A DNA stretch of 64,000 nucleotides from Eutypella sp. D-1 (taxonomy: Eukaryota; Ascomycota; Sordariomycetes; Xylariales; Diatrypaceae): NCBI GenBank assembly GCA_023313575.1, contig JAJTTP010000010.1:1488001-1552000 (forward strand), in the 5' to 3' direction. Below are positions 54,027 to 64,000 of the stretch, piece after piece (the first letter of the stretch is position 1; each line of letters opens with the position of its first letter). A program made the translations under genes and the position numbers. The notes beneath the pieces are model-generated. The model worked only from the letters and a program-made list of their open reading frames with translations, did not search any database and was not told the origin of the DNA.

Positions 54027-57000
54027 CTAGGCAGCAGTATACTGAATGATCTGGTCCACAACTTCCGCAGCACCTTTGATATGCTCCACAAACTCATCAG
54101 ATCTACCTACCCCGTTTATAACCGTGAACCTTACACTGTCGCAGTAATAAGTGGTTAGCTACTGATCAGTATGAAAATGCAGAAATGCAACGGGCTATAT
54201 TGCTTACGTTTCCTCAAATACTTGGACCCCCACCCACACGTCGGTCTTGAGGGGCTGACATCGACCCATCTCAGGCAGGCCAAATTCGGTGAAGCTCGTG
54301 CACACGGGTCGCTCGCTCGTTCTGTTATAGACGGGGTCGGCGTAGAGCTCGGGGACCGCTTCGCCGGGCTCCAACATCTCCTTGAGTGCCATTATGTGCC
54401 AGCGCCAGGCGCGCCCGCGGACCGACAGCGCGACGAGCCGCGCGTGCGACTTAACGGCGTCCAGGAAGAGTCGCCGGCGATCACGCGGCTCCGCAGTTGG
54501 ATCCTCAGCCGCGGCGCAGAAGGCCGTTACTTCAGGCGTCGCGATGTATATCATATCGGTGCGGCCTCCCTTGAACGCCCGCTGGCTGATAACGTCTACC
54601 GATCCTGCGGGGTTGCGCCCAAAGTATCGCCGCACCGCGATTTGGATGAGGAGCTGGATCACCGTCTTGGGGGGTAGTTTGAATCCACGTAGATACTTCG
54701 CCCCGTACGCCGTGTGCTCGTAGTTGCAGAGGTTGTACCCTTTATGAGCAGCAATATGCTTGGCCCGTAAGTGATTAACGTAGCTGTCTAGTGAAGGGGG
54801 CATCGCGAAAGGTAGATATGAGAAGCCACCCGAGGAAGACGATGCGGGAGTTAGAGTATCTCGAGGTGGTCTGCTGCGTTCAGCCACACCTGTAACGATA
54901 GCGTTGATGAGACCACCAAAGGTGGTCCCATCTACCATGGTATGCTCACAGAACATCGATGTTACGCCATTGGCGCAGACAACAAAGCCCACGGTCTTGT
55001 CAAGCCAGCGGTTTGAGTTGTCCTCGAGGAGGAAGGTGCCAGCCCGCTCCCTGAAATTAGTAGGAGACGCATCGTCGAGATATACCAGGAAGAGACACTT
55101 CTCAATCGCGGAGATGAAGTCTTTATTGTCTTGGCTAGCGGAAATAACCTCGCCTCGAATCTATACATCTATGTTAGCAGAGTTCTACTCAAGAGTCACC
55201 TTTGTCAGCGCACACACCGTTGCCCACTCATCCCGATTCGCCGTGGTTAAGACGCTGGCCCAGTTTACTTCAGTGATATCCTGTTCTGCTATTACCTCGA
55301 ATATGGCCTTCAGGTACGGCTGTGAGATGTTGCGGCCTTGTTGATCACGCAGTGGGATTTTGTATGCATGGCCATGCCGCATAGCTACGACATAGTCATG
55401 ACCCGACCATCGCTCAGCAACATCGCATTCAAGGGCCGGGGTTCGATTCGAGTTAAAAAGCCAGTAAACCGTGTCCACTGTATTATAACCCAAGTCAGTA
55501 ACTTTCTCGTCAGTTTCTATAGTTGCTCTTCTTTCATCGTCACCACACGTCGGATTGAATTCCTGAAGCTCGCGAGGCGGTGGGAAAATTAGGGGCATTA
55601 GCGCTGGATCTGCTCCTGAATGGGCACTCACTGCACAGCACTTGGTCGTTCAATTGGTCAGTCTGAACCGTTCCCGCGTCGAGTGCGAGTTTGTAGTCAT
55701 ACGCCGCCAACGTCACGAGTGACGCTCGCTCAGCTTGGCTATGAGCGGTCGTGTCGTCAAGTGGAAGGGTAGCAAAGAAGTTGCGCAATCTCGGACGCCA
55801 GTCACGCCCTCGAAGCCACTTGTTCTTCACGTATACGTCGATGACTCCATTCTCTGTCTCTTCTGTGCTCGATAGCGCCTCTATGCGTTTCTGCAGCCGC
55901 CGCCCGACCCCATCTTCGCTGAGGAAGCTGTCTATGGCCTTCCGCGTTTTCTGCAGCTCCTCCTCATTCCCCATGTGTGCAACAGACTCTAGGAAGACTT
56001 CCATGGTCTCATCCAGGGACTGAAGCGGGTACTTAGGAAGGACTGCGGCTGCCGTGATCTCTGCATTACTCTTCACTGTCTTGGTCTTCGTGCCGTTGAT
56101 TTCCGACTTGACTTTCACGAGGCTAGAGACCTTCGATACATGTGATGCAAGGGCTCGCAAACTCGGGGCATCCATAATGTCTAACACCTGGACAGGAGCG
56201 TGTAGCGTGTTAGTAATCCAGTTTTTCAGTTCAGTGGCGATGAGGGAGTCGAGTGCCATGTCTGAAACAGGCGTGTTCACATCAAGCTCCTGGAAATCTA
56301 AAGCGGTCAGCGATGCAATCTTGTCCCTGATGGCTTCTAATACTAGTTCCTCTGCTTCAGCAAGTGTCTGTGCGAGAGCAATCATGTCCTCGGCCTTGCG
56401 CTCCGGGGTCTCGTTAGGAAGACGTGCGGGACCTCGGTCTTGCGCTGTGATGTGGGCGAAGAGAGGCGGCAGCCGGTCGTCCTGCTTGGACTTCTCAATA
56501 AGAGCCTGAGGGTCAAGTCCAAAGGCGATCTGGTTGCACCCATCCCTCGCTGCCATACCACTGATGGCATAATTGATCACGGGAAGGGCAACGTCAATGT
56601 CGACAAGCTGGCAACCTTGTCGGGCCAGAGAAAGAATACGCTCCTGAGAAACAGGATACGTATTTCTAATCAGGGGGAAGTCGAGCGTCACACAGTTTTT
56701 CTGACCTGCTAGCACCCGGGAATGTGTAAACATGTCCTGGTACGCACCACCGGCCGCGTAATTTGACTGCCCCAGGGTGCCTAGAACTGCCGACAGTGAC
56801 GACAACATGACGAAGAAGTCCAGATCCACCGAGGCGAAAGCGTCGTATAAATTGTTCGTGCCATAGTATTTAGCTTCGAGCGCGGCCTCGAAGTCTCTCT
56901 GCGTGATTTGCTCAACAAGGCAATCCTGCGTATATGTTAGCCATCATCCTTCAGTGGCCACTCGATGCATTCAGGAAAATCTTACCGAAAGGAGCATGGC

Positions 57001-60000
57001 TCCGTGCAGAACACCTCTTACCGGCGGCATGGTACTAGAAAGTTCTGTCGCCACCTTTTTGACCGCCTCAGATTGGGCGATATCACAAGTCAGGATCCTG
57101 ACTGTCGACCCGGGTACTTCGGTAAGCTCAGCTTCTATACTCAGCCTGGAAGAGTCATCGAACTCCCTTCGACTTAGCAGGCAGATGTATCTGGCACCAT
57201 ACTTTTGAAGGTGTCTACAGAGGAGCTTCCCAAGACCTCCCAGCCCACCAGCTATGATATAAGTTCCATCAGGACGAAGGCTGGGCGGTTGTATCTTGGC
57301 CTGGACAATTGATCGTGCATCTGCGTACATAACCAACTTTCCTGTATGCTTGCGGCTCTGTATAAGCCTGAAAGCCTTTTCGATGTCGCCGATTTGTAGC
57401 GTAGTCATAGGCAGTAGCGAGAAGTGGCCTGCTTCGAACTCGTCAAAGATACGCTGGAGGAGCTGCTGTACGAATTTCGGCCGGCGCTGGGAGAGAACCA
57501 CCATATCCACAGAGGCAAACCGTACGTTCCTGTCAAAAGGTTCCATGTCTAGATGATTGCGCCGATATATGTCTGTCTTCCCAATTTCGACGAAGCAGCC
57601 AAGGCTGGCTATGCACTCCCATGAGGCTTGTAGAGCAGGCCCAGCGAGGGAGTTGAGCACTACGTCGACTCCGACACCCCCTATCAAATTCTTGATCCTA
57701 GTGGCGAAGTCTGTCGTACGGCTGCTAAATATATTACTGGTTGGTATACCATAAAGATCCACCAGCAACTGGCGTTTTGAGGCATTGCCTACGGTAGCAA
57801 AGATAGTTGCCCCGACTCTCTGTGCGATTTTTATCGCAGCCTGCCCAACTCCGCCTGAGGCGGCGTGGATCAGAACCGTCTGTCCCTGTTCAAGGTTGGC
57901 GCAGTGTATGAGCCCATAGTATGCTGTCCCAAAGGCTAAAGGAATGGATGCTGCCTCGGTAAACGACATTCCGTCAGGAATACGGTGAATCAGGTGTCCG
58001 TCGGTTCTTGCTCGACTGGCATATGGCATGCCGAGCATCGCTGTTACGCGGTCGCCGACCTTATACTGTGGTCTGAAGTTTACCCCAACGCCAGTAAGGA
58101 CACCTGCAGTCTCACCGGTCATGGTCTGAGATGGCTTCATCTGGCCCAGGGCGACGAAGACGTCTTTGAAGTTCACGCCCCAAGCGTGTGCCTCAATCTC
58201 AACTTCGTTAGGCCCGAGCGTTTCGAGCTTGTCGTCCACGAATGTGAGACTACTCAGGAGGCCAGGCTTAGCAACGTGAACTTTGAGCGGGCGCTCTGCC
58301 TGACGAAAGGTAGTTTCCTCCGTCTCGCCAGCGTCCACACTTCCTGGGAGGGCTTTCTTCAGCTTTTTATCAGATACGAAGCGTTGGATTCGTATCTTTC
58401 CGTTTCTGTACATAACTTCAAACTCCAAGTGCCCGTTGTTCACCATGTTATGCTCTGTAGAAATTATAAAGTCCAGTAGCGCTTCCTGGAACTTATCAGG
58501 TTTCTCAGCTACGGAGTCCTGTATATCGATAGTAAAGCAGTTGAGCCTAGGGTGCTCGTTCCGAGCTGTGCGGGCTAGGCCGCTAGGCATCGCATTGTCT
58601 GGCACGATTCCCCGAACGCCATCTGCGAATGATACCCAGTATACCTTCGAGGCCTTGGATAACAACGAGGTTATCCGCGAAAAATGGGCTGGGGAGGAAT
58701 TTTGAAGAAGCCTATGCTCGGCCGAATCCAGGATGACGTACGAACAAGTATCGTCAACGACACCGTCCTCCCAGTCTCCGAGTACCGCGTTAAAACCTTT
58801 GCTCATCAAGCCATTAATGAGGTGGGCAGAGAAAGAATGCGCCGAAAGTTGCTCTGGTATGCCGTTCAGTAAATGAAAGTGAGAAGAGATGTGGCCATTG
58901 CTTGTGGTTCTGGGTACGGGCAATGCTTTCGAGATCAACAAGGCTGAATGACGTTCGGGCTCGGGAAGATCATGCACAGCTAACTCAACGCCTGAAAACG
59001 AGGCATTGCGAAGATGTTCATCCCACTTCTCGGGAGATTGCAGAGGACTGTCCGTTCTACCTTCGCCTACGCCAGCCCACCACCCTGAAATCGAGCCGAA
59101 GGTCATATTGATATAGGGCGTCGATCTGGTCAGTTCAACAAGGCAGAGTAGTCCCTCCGGCTTCAGAAGCTGGTGTATTGAGTTCAGCGAGTTCGATAGG
59201 GATCGAGTGGCATGGATGACATTGGCAGCGATGACGACATCATAGGCATGTTCTTCAAATCCTTGCTCTGCTGGATCCTTCTCGAGGTCCAATGTTTGGA
59301 ACGTCAGCATATGTGCCCAGGGCTTCAGTCTCGACTCGCGTACGGATTCGAAGAAGCCTGACGATATGTCTGTATACATATATTCGGAACAGAACTCCTG
59401 TACATCTGGGCTGCATGCCTGCACAATCTGAAATGTAGTGCCGCCAGTGCCGGCACCAATCTCCAAGATCCTCAGATTGTTCTTCTGGAAAGTAACATGT
59501 TTCATGTATTCCGCGACATAGCGATTCGGACGGGCGCATTCGTCAGCATGGTACACACGGAAGAGGAGTTCGTCTTGAAGGAAGTGTGCTAGCGGGTCTG
59601 TCTTGCCAGTAAGGATGGAAATGATCTCGGGGCCTATTTTGGCGATAGCTTCACCCTCAACACCCAAGGATGAAGTGAGCTTATCCAGATCATCCTGTGT
59701 TCGGGGGCTTCGTTTAATCAGGGCCTGGCCGTCGTCTGAGTCGACGAACTTCTGCAGAATTCTCCAGTAATGGGTACGATGATCCTCCGCGACGGTGAGT
59801 CCATTGGCGCGCATTTTTTGGACGGCCCAGTCCATATATCGGGCACATGCAATCGAGGTTGCATTGACCTTCGCAGCTTGGGTCATACCGATTTCATCAG
59901 ATTGGAGAGGGACTATGACCGAATCAATGACTTCAGGGCTAACCGACGAGACGTCCAGGCCCCACTGTACCCTGAATATATTCTTGGCTTCGGGCTCGTG

Positions 60001-63000
60001 CAATAGTGTATGTGCCTCTCCGACTACCCGAATCTCTCCTCCATCCATTGTAATGACACAGTCTGTATCGCCATTTGCATTGGGCTGGAAGACGGTGGTG
60101 CTGAAGTTGGTCGAGTTGAGACTCGTGTCGCTCAGTTCGCACACGGCTCTAAGCTGTGCACCCGGTCGGTTGTCGACTTTTGCAGAAACAAAGACTTCTC
60201 TAATGAGGATGGGCATCACGGAGCCTTTAATCGAGTGCTTTTGGAATAAGGGAACGCATGTCTGGATAACAGCATCCAGGGTTGAGGGGTGCACAATGTG
60301 AGGCTGTAGAAACTGTGACGGCATGATTGCGGCAATGTCTGGAATTGTAAGGTTACTGAGTGAACGGAACTCAGACATTCGGGCCTCTGTGATAACCGCA
60401 AAGCTTGGCCCATATTCATTGCCCATTGCAGCCATTTCCTCGTATATGATCTTGCCCTGGACAATTTTGCTGCAAGTGTCATGTGCCCTTTGCAGTCGTT
60501 CAGTCGCCGATTCGTGCTCCAGCTCCGGGCCACGGTTGTCCTCCATCTCATCAGGTCCGGTGTCGGGTACAGTGGCAATGGTCCCATCACAGTGTTCTTG
60601 CCACTTGCCCTGTTCGGAAACAGAGAATATATTGAACCCATAATTCTCGTTTGCGTCGGAATATTGGAATGTGATGAAGGTTTCGATACCTCGTGCACCC
60701 TTGGGAATCGTCAAGGTTTTATTGAAAGAGACGTTCCTTAGCTTATAGCCTCTGGCGATCATATCCGGTCTCCGATCCTGGTCTAACTGCCGCATGGCTT
60801 CAATTGCCATCGTCATATAACCGGCCGCAGGAAACACAACAAAATTGTCGACGACATGATCTTTCAACCAAGGCAGACTGTCGATACGTAGTATCGTTCG
60901 CCAGCTGGGCTGGCTGTCCGGGGATGTGAGGGTCCTGCTTCCCAGTAGGTCATGATGGGGATGTCGCCGACATCTATAGTCCCGACTCAGTCGTGACTCA
61001 GCCCAATCATGAGAGGTATGATTCCAGTGATAAGTTGGCAGATCTCTCACGAATGAGGGTAAAAACTTCGAGATGCCGAGCGACGCTACTTCTCCAGTGT
61101 CCAGGTTACTTCCGCTGCTGAATAGGCTCGAGCCTGTAGTGAGGAGTGCTTCATGGCCACTAACACCTCGAACAAGGGTTGGAATGTAATGGTATGAGAT
61201 GCCATCACTCTGAAATTCCGCAAGAGTCTGACGGATTGGACCTTCGAGTGCTTTGTGCGGGCCCACTTCAATGAAGTTAAGCGTTGTCTCGTTGAACTCT
61301 TCGTATAAGCGTTGTAGAGCACCACAGAACTGCACTGGGGAAACCAAGTTCTCAACCCAGTATGAGGGGCCAAACCCTCCATGTTTTTCCTCTCCCGTAA
61401 CCGTGGAGAAGAAGCGTATCGATGGGCTTATCGAAACTGACCTGAGGCCTTCTAAGCGCTTCAGGTAGTTTTCGCTCACCGTCCGCATGTGACGAGAGTG
61501 GTATGCAGTGTCAACCTTGAGCAAGCGGGCAAACACGCCATCGGAATCAAGGGCTGTTTTCAAACTCGATATGCCTGTTACATCGCCAGAGACCGTAATA
61601 CTTGAGGGGCTGTTTATACATGCAACCTCAACTCCTGAAGCGGCGGTCTTTGCGATATACCCTTTGACATCATCACGGCCCAGCCCGACGGCCATCATAG
61701 CTCCACGCTGGGAGCTTCGCTCTCTGGATAACCCTGAAAGAAAGCTACGCTGATATGAAGCACGGATGGAAGAACTGTGCGAAATGGCACCAGCGGCGTA
61801 TGCAGCTGCGATCTCACCACTAGAGTGGCCAATGACTGCCGCGGTATGGATGTTCCAACTGTGTAGAAGATCGACCAGCGCTACCTGAACAGCAGTACTG
61901 ACTGGTTGTCCGAACTTGCTGTCGTTCAAGCGAGTTGAAGAATCATCGCGGGACAATTCATCGATTAAGCTCCATTCTGCCCCGAGCTCTTTGAGGAATT
62001 GACCAGAAAGATGAATTGACTTGGAAAATGTTTCACTGGATGAAAGCAACTCATAGCCCATCCTGGCCCATTGTGCACCCTGGCCTGTGAACACCAGGAT
62101 ATTTGCGATACGACTCGGGGCCTTGACACGTTCAAGGCCCTCATCTCTCAGGTTCGTAAGGAGAGATTTGAAATCCCGAGCTATCACATGAGAGCGCCAT
62201 GGGAAGTTTGACCGACGACTCGTTAGTGTGTACGAGAGATCATCTAGGTCGATGTTCTCGAGGCGTTCTAGGTACGCTCTCAGGTCATCGACGGCATGCT
62301 GTAGTGAAAACTCAGATCTAGCCGAGAGTGTGAACAAGCGCTGTGGGAGCACTCCGGTATCTGAAGAGACATTCTGTTCCTGAAAGCCAACATAAGGCGT
62401 AGTCCCGTTCGTGCTTTCGCCGTTTATCTTGGCGGCTTTAACTAGGGAAAAAGGATGAGTATCATTGAAGAGAGGTGCGTGGAATCGCCGTGGATGGCGA
62501 CTTGAGGACTTACAACCGTAGGAACCCGCTGATTCTAGGACAACCATGGCGTTGGTCCCACCAAACCCAAAACTATTAACCACGGCCTTTCGGGTAGCCG
62601 CAGTGGACTGCCAAGGGGTAAGGGATCTGGCAATCTAGTAAAGACGCAATCAGTATCGATCACATACCCTTTCAATTCGTAAATCAATGTTACCTTCATA
62701 TTCCACTTTTCTGGCTCCAGTCCAGGCTTGTAGTTCTCAAGAAGAATGTTTGGTGGGATCAGCCCTTTCTCCATGGCCATGACAGTCTTGATGAGACCTG
62801 CGGCGCCACTGGCAGCCTCTGAATGGCCGATATTGGGTTTAGCCGTGCCAACAAATAGAGGCTGTTTTGCGTCACGCTTCTGGCAGAAAACATTGCGAAT
62901 CGCCGCAATCTCTGCCGCGTCCCCTGCCTTCGTGCCGGTTCCATGGGCCTCCGCATACTCTACGTCAGAAGGGCCGAATTCCAGGCCACGAAACAGACTT

Positions 63001-63996
63001 CGAGCAAGGCGTTCCTGTGCGGCTTGGTTAGGCAGCGTAATACCATTGGTTTTCCCATCGGAATTGGCCCCCGAGCTACGAATGACAGCTCGAATCTCAT
63101 CCCTATCGCGGATAGCATCATCCAAGCGCTTGAGCATTACCATGCCCACACCTTCACCACGCCCGTATCCGTTTCCACGGACGTCAAACGTAAATGACTT
63201 CCCTTCTCCATTGAATAGTCTATTCACGTTATGTCAGTCGCCATTTCTTTCCATTCCTCCCCAAACAAAGAACCTACCCAGTCAATGACATAAGCGCCAT
63301 CTGGTCAGGGGAGAATATCAGTCCAACGCCGCCTGCTAGAGCCATATCAGTTTCACCAACACTGAGACTCTGGCAAGCTGAGTTGATGGCAACCAAACTT
63401 CCAGAGCATGCAGTATCTATCATGACTGATGGGCCCTGGAGGTCAAAGATGTAGGATACTCTGTTAGTCAAGAGCGGCCTCGCTACACCGGTGTTGTGGT
63501 ATGAGGTAAACGCCAAAGCGTCTTTATGAGTTACTTGTTCGTAATCATGACCGAACATAGCCACTTGTTACCAGTTAGCTACACCAGTAGGAGTTCAGAG
63601 GCGATGTTTTATCATACCAAAAACCCCAGTATCCGAACCCTTGAAACGATTCATAGGAATTCCAGCGCTCTCAACTGCTTCCCAAGCAGTCTCCAGCACA
63701 ACACGCTGTTGCGGGTCGAGGGCCTCTGCCTCTAAGGATGATATTCCGAAGAAGCTAGAGTCAAAGCTGGCGATATCCTGATCGATGAAGTGGCCGCCCT
63801 TCTGGTTGATACCACCTGGGGCATTCGGATCAGGATGGTAAAAGGCCTTCTCATTGAACCTGTCTGATGGTACAGGGGTCCATCCGTCGTGACCTTCGGC
63901 AACGGTGGTCCACAGCGCTTCAGGACTGTTGGATTTCGCCGCATAGCGGCAACTCATGCCGATAATTGCAATCGGGACGGGTGGTCTCGTCGACAT
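54027..63996 (-). CDS. Highly reducing polyketide synthase with C-terminal carnitine-acyltransferase domain (HR-PKS-cAT)
   Basis: Iterative type I PKS, about 3157 aa. Eight exons in frame: 63996-63618, 63563-63278, 63219-62694, 62634-56986, 56925-55632, 55477-55200, 55160-54208 and 54135-54027. Domains: KS (about 7-430; Cys179 in DTACSGS, His314, His354), AT (Ser668 in GHSSGE), DH (His990, Asp1184), C-methyltransferase (EIGAGTGGT, about 1445), ER (LIHAASGGVGQA, about 1965), KR (GGLGGLG, about 2175; Tyr2336) and ACP (phosphopantetheine Ser2507 in ALDSL). The cAT from about 2570 to the end has LCMDTVYWLFNSNRTP and the catalytic EHTMVDG (His2877). It should make a reduced, alpha-methylated chain that the cAT transfers to an alcohol acceptor, as known for Tv6-931 of Trichoderma virens. 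In the DH motif HxxxG the Gly is Asn994. The start MSTRPPVPIAIIGM lies 4 nt inside the window; an upstream exon cannot be excluded. Confidence 0.95.
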
Positions 63997-64000
63997 CTTG

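Noticed and set aside
55430..55460. GGTTCGATTCGA resembling a tRNA B box
   Set aside because: It lies inside PKS exon 6 coding sequence and no tRNA fold surrounds it. No other convincing tRNA was found.
37790..63996. P450 and HR-PKS as one biosynthetic cluster
   Set aside because: EMC5 and MSH5, both conserved housekeeping or meiotic genes, plus the decayed island lie between them, about 14.7 kb apart. Shared function is not supported by position.

Overview
The window comes from a filamentous ascomycete (Pezizomycotina, probably Sordariomycetes). The genes have short introns of about 50-240 nt with GTRAGT donors and CTRAC-type branch sites. The content is fungal: FKBP12, calnexin, EMC5, MSH5, CFEM and GPI wall proteins, a cutinase and a highly reducing polyketide synthase (PKS). 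The intergenic DNA carries many TACCTAGGTA-type palindromes. No bacterial, organellar or viral gene was recognised. Splice sites were placed by eye and checked by reading-frame arithmetic.

Left part (1-34.9 kb): compact housekeeping and secreted-protein genes separated by long gene-free spacers. In order: FKBP12 prolyl isomerase (+), a small cysteine-containing secreted protein (+), ethanolamine kinase (-), a CorA-like membrane transporter with seven coding exons (-), a GNAT acetyltransferase (+), a CFEM-like GPI protein (+), calnexin (-), methylthioribulose-1-phosphate dehydratase (+), a Cys-containing GPI wall protein (-), a HAD phosphatase (-) and an unrecognised 132-aa beta-rich protein (-).

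Middle part (34.9-46.8 kb): an accessory, partly decayed island. It holds a cytochrome P450 with an unusual metallothionein-like Cys tail, a truncated CK1-type kinase relic, a small coiled-coil ORF, a frameshifted small membrane protein and a J-domain gene broken by two in-frame TAA codons. It also holds a complete 216-bp solo LTR with a perfect 5-bp target duplication, a second partial copy of that LTR 4.7 kb away, a possible Copia LTR edge, a MITE-like inverted repeat and an AT-rich tandem array.

Right part (46.8-64 kb): EMC5 (+), the meiotic MutS homologue MSH5 (+), a cutinase (+) and a nearly complete highly reducing PKS (-). The PKS has the order KS-AT-DH-MT-ER-KR-ACP and a C-terminal carnitine acyltransferase (cAT) domain. 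Its start codon lies 4 nt inside the right edge, so the rest of any biosynthetic cluster must lie beyond the window. The P450 is separated from the PKS by the conserved EMC5 and MSH5 genes and by the decayed island, so shared membership in one cluster is not supported.
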